Positions 1-10,252 of a DNA stretch of 64,000 nucleotides are shown in pieces; position 1 is the first letter of the stretch; every line of letters begins with the position of its first letter. The notes under the pieces are model-generated. The model searched no databases, had not been told where the DNA came from, and saw only the letters and a program-made list of their open reading frames with translations. The stretch comes from Bog-473 sp963777485 (GTDB taxonomy: Bacteria > Actinomycetota > Acidimicrobiia > Acidimicrobiales > RAAP-2). The stretch spans positions 744,001-808,000 of the forward strand of contig CAVZQP010000002.1 in NCBI GenBank assembly GCA_963777485.1. Direction: 5' to 3'. Position numbers and translations under genes: made by a program.

Positions 1-207
1 GTCACCATGGACCAGATCGTGATCGACTGCGGCGACGACGATTCGGTGCAGCCCGGCGACGAGGTGGTGCTGCTCGGTACGCAGGGCGACGAGACGATCA
101 CGGCGGACGACTGGGCCGGCATGCTCGGGACGATCAGCTATGAGGTGGTGTGCGGCGTCGGTCCGCGTATGCCGCGGGTATTGCTGCACCGCTCCGGCGG
201 TGTCTGA
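1..207 (+). CDS. alr: Alanine racemase, C-terminal fragment (cut by window start)
   Basis: The last 68 codons of a PLP-dependent alanine racemase, which makes D-alanine for peptidoglycan. The reading frame is open from base 1 and stops at 205-207. Visible family features are MDQIVIDCG near the left edge, the beta-barrel segment GDEVVLLG, DDWAGMLGTISYEV, and the closing RMPRVLLH that matches the usual RVPR-Y end of the family. The catalytic lysine and tyrosine lie outside the window. The stop overlaps the start of the downstream uracil-DNA glycosylase by 8 bases, so translation is probably coupled. The position before tsaE-tsaB-rimI is the classical actinobacterial arrangement. Confidence 0.9.
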   Translation, partial: VTMDQIVIDCGDDDSVQPGDEVVLLGTQGDETITADDWAGMLGTISYEVVCGVGPRMPRVLLHRSGGV

Positions 208-772
208 CGCCGACAAGCTCGAGCGGCTGCGCGTCACTGCGTCGACCTGCACCCTGTGCCCGCTCGCGGCGGGCCGCACCCAGGTCGTCTTCGGTGTGGG
301 CAACCCGGCGGCCGACCTGCTCTTCGTCGGTGAGGGGCCGGGCCGTGAGGAGGATCTTGCCGGCGAGCCCTTCGTCGGCCGCTCGGGCAAGCTGCTCGAC
401 CGGCTCATGTGGGAGGAGATCGGGCTCACCCGGGCCGAGTGCTACATCGCCAACGTCGTCAAGTGCCGGCCCCCCAACAACCGAAACCCGGCGCCCAACG
501 AGATCGAGGCCTGCCGGCCCTACCTGACCGAGCAGATCGCGCTCATTGCGCCCGCGGTCATCGTCACCTTGGGCAACTTCGCCACCAAGTTGCTGCTCGA
601 CAGCGCGCGTGGCATCCGCGAGCTGCGCGGACAGGTCTTCGAGCGCGAGGAGGCGCAACTGGTGCCGACGTACCACCCGGCGTACGCGCTGCGTGCCGGC
701 GGCGAGGCCCTGGCCGAGATGCGGGCGGACTTCGTCCGGGCCAAGCGCCTCATCGGCGCGGGGCCCCGATGA
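200..772 (+). CDS. Type-4 (Fe-S) uracil-DNA glycosylase
   Basis: Removes uracil from DNA as the first step of base-excision repair. The 190-residue protein shows the family-4 signature: a 4Fe-4S ligand set at Cys17, Cys20, Cys89 and Cys105, the active-site loop GEGPGREED at 44-52, and the substrate-binding HPAY at 159-162. Length fits the family (about 190-220). I chose GTG at 200 because the protein then begins just ahead of the first cysteine pair and overlaps the alr stop; the frame is open upstream to 140 but that part reads as alr in another frame. The stop overlaps the tsaE ATG by 4 bases. A UDG gene in this operon is not part of the usual alr-tsaE order. Confidence 0.93.
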   Translation: MSDADKLERLRVTASTCTLCPLAAGRTQVVFGVGNPAADLLFVGEGPGREEDLAGEPFVGRSGKLLDRLMWEEIGLTRAECYIANVVKCRPPNNRNPAPNEIEACRPYLTEQIALIAPAVIVTLGNFATKLLLDSARGIRELRGQVFEREEAQLVPTYHPAYALRAGGEALAEMRADFVRAKRLIGAGPR

Positions 773-1314
773 GCGCCGAGGTGATCGGCGGCGCCCGCTG
801 GCCCGTGGAGGCGACGACCAGCTCGCCCGACGAGACTCGGGCGCTCGCCGCGGCGCTGGCCCCGCTGTGCCGTGCCGGCGACGTCGTCCTGCTGGTGGGT
901 CACCTCGGGGCCGGAAAGACCGTCTTTGCCCAGGGCTTCGCCGGCGCGCTCGGTGTCGCCGGCCCGGTAACCAGCCCGACCTTCGCTCTGGTGCGCCACT
1001 ACCGCTGCGGGCCCGACAGCCCGGTGGGCACCCTCATCCACGCGGACGTGTACCGGACGGGCTCGGTGGCCGAGGTGACCGACCTGGCGCTCGCCGAGCT
1101 GGTCGAGGAAGACGCCGTCGCGTTGGTCGAATGGGGCGACATGGCCGCACCGGCGCTGGGAGACAGCGCGCTCGAGGTGACGCTGGTCGTGCCCGACACG
1201 TCGGCGAACCCGGAGGTACGCAGCGCCGCGGTCGTGGGGCGCGGGCGCTGGTCGGAGCGGGCCGGCGAGGTGGCCGCGGTGCTCGAACCCGTGGCGGGGC
1301 GGGACGCGCGGTGA
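769..1314 (+). CDS. tsaE: tRNA t6A-biosynthesis ATPase TsaE
   Basis: ATPase of the TsaB-TsaD-TsaE complex that installs N6-threonylcarbamoyl on adenosine 37 of ANN-decoding tRNAs in the cytoplasm. The 181-residue protein has the Walker A loop GHLGAGKT at 44-51, the SPTF motif that follows it, HADVYR, and the EWG motif near residue 124, all diagnostic for TsaE. Start ATG at 769 overlaps the UDG stop by 4 bases (ATGA), and the stop overlaps tsaB by 4 bases. The protein is slightly longer than the usual 150-160 residues because of a C-terminal tail. Confidence 0.95.
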   Translation: MSAEVIGGARWPVEATTSSPDETRALAAALAPLCRAGDVVLLVGHLGAGKTVFAQGFAGALGVAGPVTSPTFALVRHYRCGPDSPVGTLIHADVYRTGSVAEVTDLALAELVEEDAVALVEWGDMAAPALGDSALEVTLVVPDTSANPEVRSAAVVGRGRWSERAGEVAAVLEPVAGRDAR

Positions 1315-2066
1315 GCCCCGTCGGCGGTGACGTGGCTGCCGTCGCGATCGAGACGGCGACCGAGACGGTGGGTGTGGCCGTGCGCACGGCCGACGGTGTC
1401 GAGGCCGAGTTCGCGTTGACCGGAAGGCGGCGTCATGTCGAGACGCTGACGCCAGCGCTCGAGCACCTGCTCGCACGGGTTGGCCTCGTCCCGGGCGACC
1501 TGGGCGTCGTCGCCGTGGACATCGGTCCCGGGCTGTTCACCGGGCTCCGGGTGGGGGTCGCCGCGGCCAAGGGACTGGCGCAGGCGCTCGGCATCGGGGT
1601 GGTCTGCGCCACGAGCCTCGACGTCCTGACCGCCGCCGCGGCCGAGGGCGGATTGAGCGGTCTCGTGCTGGCCTGCGTCGACGCCCGGCGTGGCGAGGTG
1701 TTCGCCGCGGTGCGCGAGCTGGACCGGGGAGGCGAGACCGTGGCGGAGCCACTCGCGCCGGCACTCTGGGCGCCGGGCGAGCTGACCGCCGCGCTCGGCC
1801 GGCTGGCGGAGGCACCGGTGTTCGCGGTGGGCGACGGGGCGCAGCGATACCGAGAGGTCTTGTCGACGGCATCAGGGGTTCACGTCATTGCGCCGGCGCT
1901 CTCCTTCCCGCCACCCTCGACGCTGCTCCGTCTCGCGCTGGAGCGTCTCGCGAGGGGTGAAGCGCGAGTCGAGGCAGCGTCGGTCGTTCCTCTGTACATG
2001 CGTGAGGCGGACGCGAGGAGCAACTTCGTTCGGGCTCGGGACGGGACCGAGCTGAAGTCCCGATGA
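1311..2066 (+). CDS. tsaB: tRNA t6A-biosynthesis scaffold TsaB
   Basis: ASKHA-fold partner of TsaD in t6A synthesis. The 251-residue protein shows the TsaB hallmarks RRHVETLTPALEHLL, DIGPGLFTGLRVGVAAAKGLA (read here in two overlapping parts) and DARRGEVFAAV. The GTG at 1311 overlaps the tsaE stop by 4 bases, the same spacing as at each other junction in this operon, and the stop overlaps rimI by 4 bases. Its catalytic partner TsaD is not encoded in this window. Confidence 0.95.
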   Translation: MSPVGGDVAAVAIETATETVGVAVRTADGVEAEFALTGRRRHVETLTPALEHLLARVGLVPGDLGVVAVDIGPGLFTGLRVGVAAAKGLAQALGIGVVCATSLDVLTAAAAEGGLSGLVLACVDARRGEVFAAVRELDRGGETVAEPLAPALWAPGELTAALGRLAEAPVFAVGDGAQRYREVLSTASGVHVIAPALSFPPPSTLLRLALERLARGEARVEAASVVPLYMREADARSNFVRARDGTELKSR

Positions 2067-2581
2067 TGCGGATCGAGAAGTTGAAGCGTCGCGATCTCCG
2101 CAAGCTCCTTCCGATTGAGAGCGCGGTCTTCCCTGAGCCGTGGTCGCCGGAGGTCTTCAACTCGGAGCTCGCCCTGCGCAAGGGCCGCCTGTACCGCGCC
2201 GCCTGGGACGGCGAGGAGATGGCCGGCTACATCGGCTTCCTGATCGTCGACCACGAGGCGCACATGACGACCATCGCCACCGCCCCGGCCTACCAGCGCA
2301 ACGGCGTTGCTATCACCATGATCGTGGACGCGTTGCGCACGCTCCGAGCGGGCGGCGTCAGGCACATCTCCCTGGAAGTCGCCGCAAACAACAAGCCGGC
2401 TCAGTCGCTGTACCGGCGTTTCGGCTTCACACCCGTGGGCGTGCGCAAGAACTACTACCCGGTGACGGGCCAGGATGCGCTCGTCATGTGGCTCTACGAC
2501 ATCGACTCCGAGGAATACGCACAACGTCTCGACGAGTTGGCCTCGTCTGGATACAAGCTCGACCAGGACCGCGCGTCGTAA
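2063..2581 (+). CDS. rimI: Ribosomal protein S18-alanine N-acetyltransferase
   Basis: GNAT-family N-terminal acetyltransferase. Visible motifs are the N-terminal IESAVFPEPWS, typical of RimI, the acetyl-CoA-binding stretch around IATAPAYQRNGVAITMI (motif A, with the canonical Q/R-x-x-G-x-G/A replaced here by QRNGVA), and LEVAANNKPAQSLYRRFGF (motif B), which holds the usual N-x-x-A-x-x-LY-x-x-GF pattern. At 172 residues it is slightly longer than E. coli RimI. The ATG overlaps the tsaB stop by 4 bases. In related actinobacteria tsaD follows directly; here the next gene is a convergent YceI-type gene. Confidence 0.92.
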   Translation: MMRIEKLKRRDLRKLLPIESAVFPEPWSPEVFNSELALRKGRLYRAAWDGEEMAGYIGFLIVDHEAHMTTIATAPAYQRNGVAITMIVDALRTLRAGGVRHISLEVAANNKPAQSLYRRFGFTPVGVRKNYYPVTGQDALVMWLYDIDSEEYAQRLDELASSGYKLDQDRAS

Positions 2582-2603
2582 GCGGGCAATGCACTCTTGG
2601 CGC

Positions 2604-3161
2604 TCAGCGGACCGGGGTGCCGACGGCTTCGATCTCGATGTTGATAACTGAGCTGGCCGCCACGCGCACGGCCGTCACGCCGAACTCGCGCCGGTCGACC
2701 CGTGCCGTGGTGCGCACCCGCACCAGGGCACCGTCGGTGGTGGCTGAAGTCACCGTGAGAGATGCGGGCGCCACCCGGCCGTGTACAGCAAGCAGGCCGC
2801 GCAGCTCCCAGGCGCGGTCCGGACCGTGTACCACCTCAGTGGAGTCGAACTCAATCCTCGGGTAGGTCGCCACGTCGAGCAGCTTGGGACTCTTCACGTG
2901 CTCGTCCCGTCTTGCCATCGGCGTCTTGAAGCTGTCGGGGGCCAAGACTGCGTGGAGCGTGGAGTGCTCGAGCGGTTGGGCAACCGTAAAGGTTCCTGAC
3001 TCGACTCGCATCGTGCCCCGGATGGTGAACATCCCGAACTTCCTGGCCGTGAAGGCCACCGTGCTGAGCTCAGGGTGGAGCCGGTAGCGGCCCGTGGGAA
3101 TCGGCGGCCCTTCGATGTGCGGCGCGGCCTGACCGATGTTGCCGATGTTCTCGATCGTCAT
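2604..3161 (-). CDS. YceI-family lipid-binding protein
   Basis: A 185-residue YceI-like protein, a family of lipocalin-like beta-barrels that bind polyisoprenoids or other amphiphiles. The N-terminal GRYRLHPELSTVAFTARKFGMFTIRG region, the DSFKTPMARRDEHVKSPKLLD helix and the TYPRIEFDST strand are typical. There is no signal peptide, so a cytoplasmic location is likely. I chose the ATG at 3161 because a GAGGAG ribosome-binding site lies just upstream, although the frame extends to 3266. The gene converges on rimI with a 22-base gap and is divergent from the small membrane-protein gene at 3259. Confidence 0.88.
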   Translation of the reverse strand: MTIENIGNIGQAAPHIEGPPIPTGRYRLHPELSTVAFTARKFGMFTIRGTMRVESGTFTVAQPLEHSTLHAVLAPDSFKTPMARRDEHVKSPKLLDVATYPRIEFDSTEVVHGPDRAWELRGLLAVHGRVAPASLTVTSATTDGALVRVRTTARVDRREFGVTAVRVAASSVINIEIEAVGTPVR

Positions 3162-3258
3162 GTCCTGTGTCTCCTCTTTCGTGGTCTTCCGTTCCCTATG
3201 ACAAAGGACACTGTGGCGGCGCCAAATGTGACAGGTCCGGGCGACCTCAGGGCAAGAC

Positions 3259-3513
3259 GTGCTCACGCAGGAAGTCGAGGGCGCGCGTTTCGCAGAACAC
3301 GTGGATCTCGGTCACGCGCTGGCGCTGTTCCGTTACGGCATCGCAGGCCCGAGCGGCGTTCGTGCGTTGCACAACATATGGGGCCTGCACAGCGCAACGG
3401 CGATGGCGGCACTCTCCCTGCTGGTCTTGGTGGCCTACGCCACCGTCATCTTCGCCGGTGCGATCCGGTTGTTCGCCAAAGCGGGGGACGAGCTGAACCC
3501 GCTCCGCCCTTAG
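3259..3513 (+). CDS. Small single-pass membrane protein, hypothetical
   Basis: An 84-residue product with one clear hydrophobic helix (ALSLLVLVAYATVIFAGAI, about residues 52-70) followed by a short polar tail. Codon third positions are strongly GC-rich, as in the neighbouring real genes, which favours a true gene. No family is recognised. The start codon is taken as GTG at 3259 but no strong ribosome-binding site is visible, so the true start could differ. It lies between a divergent YceI gene and the aldo/keto reductase 49 bases downstream. Confidence 0.45.
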   Translation: MLTQEVEGARFAEHVDLGHALALFRYGIAGPSGVRALHNIWGLHSATAMAALSLLVLVAYATVIFAGAIRLFAKAGDELNPLRP

Positions 3514-3562
3514 GGTGAGTCTCGTGTCACCGGGCCGCCGGCCCGGGAGAGAGGAGCTACCC

Positions 3563-4537
3563 ATGGAATCGATCGAGCTCGGGAATCAGGGCCTCGTGGT
3601 GTCGCGCCAAGGGCTGGGCTGCATGGGTATGTCGGACTTCTACGGGCCCGGCGACGACGACGAGTCGATTGCCACCATCCACCGTGCGCTCGAGCTCGGG
3701 GTCACCTTCTTCGACACCTCGGACATGTACGGACCGCACACCAACGAGATCCTGGTGGGCAAGGCGCTGACGGGCCGGCGCGATGAGGCCGTCATCGCCA
3801 CCAAGTTCGGTATCGAGCGGGATCCCGACGAGCCAACCCGCCGTGGCGTCAACGGCCGTCCGGAGTACGTACGCCAGGCCTGCGAGGGATCGCTCTCCCG
3901 GCTGGGCGTCGACCACATCGACCTTTACTACCAACACCGTGTCGACCCGGACACGCCGATCGAGGAGACGGTCGGTGCCATGGGTGAGCTGGTCGAGCAG
4001 GGCAAGGTGCGTTTCCTCGGGCTGTCCGAGGCGGCACCCGCCACCATCCGGCGGGCGCACGCCGTTCACCCGATCTCGGCGCTCCAGACCGAGTATTCGG
4101 TCTGGTCGCGCGACCCCGAGAAGGAAATCCTGCCCACCCTGCGCGAACTGGGCATCGGGTTCGTCCCCTACAGCCCGCTGGGACGAGGCTTCCTCACGGG
4201 CACGCTGCGCTCCCTCGAAGATCTCGACGAGGCGGACTTCCGCCGGTACCAACCGCGGTTCCAGGGCGACAACCTGGCCGCCAACGTCGCGATCGTCGAG
4301 GTGGTCGACGAGCTTGCCCAGGCCAAGGGATGCACCCCGGGACAGATCGCACTCGCCTTCGTCCATGCCGCCGGCCGCGACGTCGCCCCGATCCCCGGCA
4401 CGAAGCACCAGAGGTATCTCGAGGAGAACGTGGCCGCGCTCGAAGTCGAGCTCACCGAGGAAGATCTCGCCGTCCTCGACCGGGTCGCACCCGCCCAGGG
4501 CGCCCGCTACGCGGACATGTCGCCGGTCAACCGCTAG
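3563..4537 (+). CDS. Aldo/keto reductase
   Basis: NADPH-dependent oxidoreductase of the aldo/keto reductase superfamily, 324 residues, TIM-barrel. The catalytic tetrad is complete: Asp51 and Tyr56 in DTSDMYG, Lys81 in TKFG and His125 in YYQHRVD. The C-terminal GTKHQRYLEEN matches the cofactor-binding region of the AKR13-like group that includes many actinobacterial and plant enzymes. The ATG at 3563 is preceded by GAGAGGAG at 3548-3555, which fixes the start. The substrate cannot be told from the sequence. It stands alone, with 74 bases to the next gene. Confidence 0.94.
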   Translation: MESIELGNQGLVVSRQGLGCMGMSDFYGPGDDDESIATIHRALELGVTFFDTSDMYGPHTNEILVGKALTGRRDEAVIATKFGIERDPDEPTRRGVNGRPEYVRQACEGSLSRLGVDHIDLYYQHRVDPDTPIEETVGAMGELVEQGKVRFLGLSEAAPATIRRAHAVHPISALQTEYSVWSRDPEKEILPTLRELGIGFVPYSPLGRGFLTGTLRSLEDLDEADFRRYQPRFQGDNLAANVAIVEVVDELAQAKGCTPGQIALAFVHAAGRDVAPIPGTKHQRYLEENVAALEVELTEEDLAVLDRVAPAQGARYADMSPVNR

Positions 4538-4611
4538 TTCCGATCCACCCGTGACACGCAGCGCCGCCGTACGTAGGGTGGCACGTGAGAGGTGACGACA
4601 GGGAGGCGCTC

Positions 4612-4932
4612 GTGCCGAAATATCTGTTCGAAGTGAAATACACGCTTGACGGAATGAAAGGGCTCAGGGACCAAGGCGGCACGGCCCGGGTGGCAGCGTC
4701 CAGGGCGCTCGTCGAAGAGGCTGGCGGCACGATCGAGTCCTTCTACTTCGCCTTCGGTGGCCGCGACGCGTTCATCATCGCGGACTTGCCGGACAACGTC
4801 GCGGGCGCCGCGCTCGGACTGATCGTCGGAGCCTCGGGCGGCGTCAATTCAGCCGCCACCGTGCTCCTCACAGCGGAGGAAATCGACGAGGCCGCCAAGA
4901 AGCAACTGACGTACCGGCCTCCCGGCAGCTGA
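4612..4932 (+). CDS. GYD-domain protein
   Basis: A 106-residue member of the GYD family, small ferredoxin-like alpha/beta proteins of unproven biochemical role. Visible are KYLFEVKYTLDGMKGL at the N-terminus, a central FYFAFGGRDAFIIADLPDN that corresponds to the family GxxD-type centre (GGRDAF instead of GYD-x-Y), and a terminal TAEEIDEAAKKQ helix. GTG at 4612 is chosen because a GGGAGG site precedes it by about 6 bases; a second GTG at 4585 has none. It converges on the glycosyltransferase with a 34-base gap. Confidence 0.8.
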   Translation: MPKYLFEVKYTLDGMKGLRDQGGTARVAASRALVEEAGGTIESFYFAFGGRDAFIIADLPDNVAGAALGLIVGASGGVNSAATVLLTAEEIDEAAKKQLTYRPPGS

Positions 4933-4966
4933 ACCGTACGCCGCCGGCGCCGCACTGGTTCGGGGC

Positions 4967-6441
4967 TCAGCCGACCGGCGCCCGCCCCGTCGCGTCCCGC
5001 GCCAAGCAGAGCTGGGCCAACGTCGCGCTGATGTCACCGAGCGGGTCGCTGGCCGCGATCTGCGCTTGCAGTCCCCGCGCCCGGAGGTAGTAGCTCCGCC
5101 GTTCCAGCACGCGGCGCACCGCGTGGGCGACCATCGCCGGCGAGGGGCGCCCTGTGCGCAGGTTCACGCCGACGCCGGACCAGTGGACCCGCGCTGCCAC
5201 CTCGGGCTTGTCCTCACTGTCACCGGCCACCACCAACGGCACGCCGTTTGCCAGCGCTTGCTGTACACCGCCGTAACCACCGTTGGTCACCATGACGTCG
5301 ACGTGTGGGAGCAGCCGGTCGTGAGGGATGAAGCGCTCGAGGCGGGCGTTCGGCGGTAGCCCGGCCCGCAGCGGCTCGGGGTCGGGCCCGCCCGTGGTGG
5401 CCACCACCAGGACGTCGTCGTCGGCGAGGGCGCGGATGGTCAATAGGAGGAGCCGGGCCAGGTCCGCATTGTCCAGCGTCCCCTGGGTCACATGGACGAC
5501 CTGCCGGCCGCCGCCGAGCTCGCTCCACCACGGCGGCTCGTCGAAATCCGCGGTGGGCGGAGCGAGGATCGGGCCGACGAAGCGCACCGAGGGCGCGAGG
5601 TCCGAGCGCGGGTACTCGAAGCCGGCCACGGTCGCCTGCAGATAGGCGTCCACCACCTTGGGCGGGAGGTCGATGAAATAGCCCGGGAACCGCCCGCGCC
5701 GCTCGACGCCCGCCTCCGCCAGCCGGTGCCGGGCGAAGCGCTGGATGTCGGCCAGCGCCCCGTGCTCCGTGAACCAGTTCAAAGCGAGGTTGCGGGCCCG
5801 CCCCAGGGGGCCCGTACCCGGCTGGAGGGCGACGCCGAACGGCGCAGTGTCGCGGCTGCGCGCGGAGTAGGGCATGACGCCGACACACACGATGACCGGC
5901 CGTTGCTCTCGTGGGCCGAGCAGAAGCGGCAGGGCGCCGAGGAACATTGAGTCCACGACGATGGCATCGACCGGTCGTTCGGCGAGGATCGCTCGCAGGT
6001 CTCGGCACTGCCCCGGGATCGGGCCGATGAAGATGCGACGCAGGTCGTCCTTGACCCCGCGTACGCCCCGCTTGGACGACGACTCACGTTCGGGGTTCGC
6101 CACCATGAGATCGTGTGCGTCGTACTCGCCCGCGAAGGGGACGAACGAGGCGCCGGTGGCGGCGGCTCTGTCGCGGTAGTGCGGAGTCGTGAAGAAGACC
6201 ACGTCGTGGCCCTCGTCGACCAGCCGGCGCGCCAGCGCCAACAGGGGAGCGGTGTGGCCCAGGGCCGGCGTGGTGCACAACACGTAGCGCCGGCGGCGTT
6301 CCGACGAACTCGAACCCGACCGTTCCTCTTCGGGCGCTTCCTCGCTGCCGATCGTCTGCTCGCCGCCGGTGACCAGTCCGGTCAACAGACCCGTCACCCA
6401 CCCATCCGGGCCGCGCCGCCTCCGGGCGTGGGCTCCGCCGA

Positions 6442-6445
<4 letters not shown>
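4967..6445 (-). CDS. GT1-type (UGT-like) glycosyltransferase
   Basis: A GT-B fold glycosyltransferase of the macrolide/zeaxanthin/rhamnosyltransferase group that uses nucleotide-sugar donors. The N-terminal domain begins at YVLCTTPALGHTAPLLALAR (a GH-containing acceptor loop) and the C-terminal domain carries HVTQGT, FIPHDRLLPHVDVMV and TNGGYGGVQQALANGVPLV, which is the donor-binding motif region. I chose GTG at 6445, which overlaps the stop of the upstream GH13 gene by 4 bases (GTGA); GTG at 6397 is an alternative. The first about 60 residues are charged and low in complexity. Pairing with an alpha-glucosidase suggests a glucoside-related job, but the acceptor is unknown. Confidence 0.88.
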
Positions 6446-8052
<1,607 letters not shown>

Positions 8053-8139
8053 GGCCGCGCCCTCACTTCGACCGCCTGTCCACGCTCACGACGCGTTCTT
8101 CTAGCAGCTCCCGGGCCGGTCCCGCAGGTTCCGAACGGG

Positions 8140-8847
8140 TCAGAGTCGCTCCACCGCCGTGGTCGCAATGCGCTGCTCGGTTGCTATGGCGAAGGACGAG
8201 CCGAACGAAGTGAAGACGATCTGCTGCCCAAGCCGTCCTTTCACGGCAAACAGCTGCGTCACCGTGATGTTCACGGTCTCACCGTGGGTGACAGCAGGCC
8301 AGCTGATGGAGTACCCCGCCGTGAAGGGGAAGGCGCTCGGGTCGGTGGCTGAGACGAGGGGGGTCCCGTACGTCACCCCCTTGGGCGGATTGCCGAAGAG
8401 CTGCGTCTTGAGCGGCCCCTGGGCCAAGGTCGTCATGCAGCCGGGCGTCTTCTTGTTTGCCGCCGTGCCCAGCTCGGCGAGAGCGTTCCTGGCCGACGGG
8501 AAGACCGTGACGTTGTCGTTGACCGTGAGCGAACCTGACTTGTTCTGGAACTGGGGGCTGTTGACCGACGGCGGGTTCTCGCTGATCAGGGACTCCGCGA
8601 CACCGATGCAGCGAGCGAGCTGTGTGTCGCCGGCTGTGGTGTTCGGGTTGTTCGGTGCCTTGGTGCTCATCCACCCCGATGGCATATCGGACAGTACGAG
8701 CAGGGCCTTGCGCGCTTGGGCGATCTCACTCGATCCCGACCCCGAACGGACCGCACCGGCCGAAGCGCCCGGAACGATCGCCGCGGCCGCGAGGCCCAAC
8801 GCTGGCAGCGCCAGACACCACCGCGCCACCGACCGGTGCCGTTTCAT
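8140..8847 (-). CDS. Secreted protein, paralogue 1 of a four-member family
   Basis: A 235-residue exported protein with a Sec-type signal peptide (ALPALGLAAAAIVPGASAGA). No named family is recognised with confidence. After the signal it shares with the next three genes a layout: an AQARKALLVLSDMPSGW helix and turn, QLARC, an asparagine/proline-rich NPPSVNSPQF, a strand VFPSARNALAEL, a second cysteine in TPGCMTTL, and a C-terminal VKGRLGQQIVFTSFG strand pair. The two cysteines are conserved in all four copies and could form a disulfide. The ATG at 8847 has an AAGGCGG site upstream; the frame is open to 8892. Confidence 0.82.
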   Translation of the reverse strand: MKRHRSVARWCLALPALGLAAAAIVPGASAGAVRSGSGSSEIAQARKALLVLSDMPSGWMSTKAPNNPNTTAGDTQLARCIGVAESLISENPPSVNSPQFQNKSGSLTVNDNVTVFPSARNALAELGTAANKKTPGCMTTLAQGPLKTQLFGNPPKGVTYGTPLVSATDPSAFPFTAGYSISWPAVTHGETVNITVTQLFAVKGRLGQQIVFTSFGSSFAIATEQRIATTAVERL

Positions 8848-9269
8848 GGTTCCGCCTTGGCCCACCATGCGGTCCTTCCTGCACTCAGTCAAGGCCGAGC
8901 CACCTTCGACCTATTGAGCCGCTCTTTGCCGGCAACGCTAGACGCAGGCAACCGAGTTGATGAACCAGGGCGTTGGGCATCATCCGCAGGGCGTCTGTGC
9001 TCGGGAACACTGGATTTCTTGTGCCGCCGTATATGGAGTGGCGGTCGAGGTTCGCGCGCGCCTGTATACGCGCCTCTGTTGCGGGATGGGCCACTTTTCA
9101 CAACGTCTGGGTTGTAGAGCCAGGTAACAACAACATGCACGTTGTGGATTTCGGCCGATTCCACAACAGGAACGCATATACACCCGCCGCCGACGCCGCC
9201 ACCCGCTCGCGTATAGAGCGCCTCGCGGCAAAGGACGTCGGCCCGGGTCGAGGCCGACGTTCGTTCAGC
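8848..9269. other. Intergenic region without a recognisable gene
   Basis: A 422-base gap between two paralogous secreted-protein genes. Its base composition is visibly less GC-rich than its surroundings and it contains several ACAAC and GTTGT words (around 9098-9170). Short open frames exist on both strands but none has a ribosome-binding site or GC-rich third positions. On the minus strand a TTGACT hexamer (8887-8892) could be a -35 element for paralogue 1, but a good -10 is not apparent. I see no RNA gene. Confidence 0.5.
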
Positions 9270-10058
9270 TCAGCTCCGGGACTGGGCCAGTTGCGTCAGG
9301 TGGACCTGGAGCAGAGTCGGGAACGCAACCCCGTTGCCGTTGAACGTGAGCTGGTGGACGAACCGGCCACGGACGAACTGGATCGCCGTGCTGATGATGG
9401 TGAGCTGCCGCCCACCGCTCATCAAGGGGATGGTCACGGTGTAGCCGGTCTGTCCCGGCAGATATGACCCGGCCGTCAGCTTCGCGATGCTGACGGTGCC
9501 GACCGTGGCGCCCGAGCCGGCCTCGCTCTGCACGCTCGCCCGCAGAGCCTGGCTGCCGATCCTGTTCATACAGCCAGGGGTCTTGCCGTTGGACATCGCT
9601 TGGAATGCCGACCGGGCGTCCGCCGCGGTGGGGTAGACCGAGACGCTGTCCTCGACCGCCGCCGTATGGTCGGCGGACCCGAAGCTGGGACTGCTGAGCT
9701 TGGTCGGCTCGATCCGCGCAATGCGTGCAGGCACGCCGACGCACCCAGCCAGCTGCGTCGACCAGGGTGAGGTGCGGCTCGTGGCCACAGCCCCGGCCCC
9801 GGCCGAGATCCAGCCCGCGGGCAGGTCGGAGGCTTGGACGAGCGACCGCTCGGCCTGCGCCTTCACCGCCGCCGACGGTTGCGACGACCCGGGACCCGAA
9901 GTCGAGCCGCCTCTCGTCGAGCTCGAGGCCGCCACGGCGAGCGACCCTCCGCCGCCCGTGACGGCGGCGAGCAGCCCGCCCATCAACGCAACGAGAAAGA
10001 CGACGACGCCCATGACAGCGCAGGCGCGCTGCCAGTGGTTCATCTTTGACAGGGCCAT
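9270..10058 (-). CDS. Membrane-anchored or secreted protein, paralogue 2
   Basis: The second family member, 262 residues. A hydrophobic N-terminal helix (AVMGVVVFLVALMGGLLAAV, residues 14-33) is followed by a 30-residue Ser/Gly/Thr linker, so it is more likely signal-anchored than cleaved. The shared core follows: AQAERSLVQASDLPAGW, QLAGC, VSVYPTAADARSAFQAM, TPGCMNRI and FVRGRFVHQLTFNGNG. ATG at 10058 is preceded by GGAGGGGG. Sequence identity to its neighbours looks moderate, so the duplications are old. No function can be assigned. Confidence 0.83.
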   Translation of the reverse strand: MALSKMNHWQRACAVMGVVVFLVALMGGLLAAVTGGGGSLAVAASSSTRGGSTSGPGSSQPSAAVKAQAERSLVQASDLPAGWISAGAGAVATSRTSPWSTQLAGCVGVPARIARIEPTKLSSPSFGSADHTAAVEDSVSVYPTAADARSAFQAMSNGKTPGCMNRIGSQALRASVQSEAGSGATVGTVSIAKLTAGSYLPGQTGYTVTIPLMSGGRQLTIISTAIQFVRGRFVHQLTFNGNGVAFPTLLQVHLTQLAQSRS

Positions 10059-10252
10059 TGGTGCCCCCTCCTACTTCCTCCATGAGCGGTGTCGCCGCTG
10101 GTCCGACGGGTCCAGGGCGCTGCCGCTCTCCCGCCTGGGAGAACGGCCGGGGAGGCCTGTACTCACGGTCCCGAGGCCCAATGTCGGGCCAAAGCGACCG
10201 GTCCCTCACGCGGCCGAGGCCACACCCGTCGAGTCACCCCGTGAGGGCCCGT

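Noticed and set aside
8848..9269. A small RNA or tRNA in the low-GC gap between paralogues 1 and 2
   Set aside because: No cloverleaf, terminator or convincing promoter could be found by eye.
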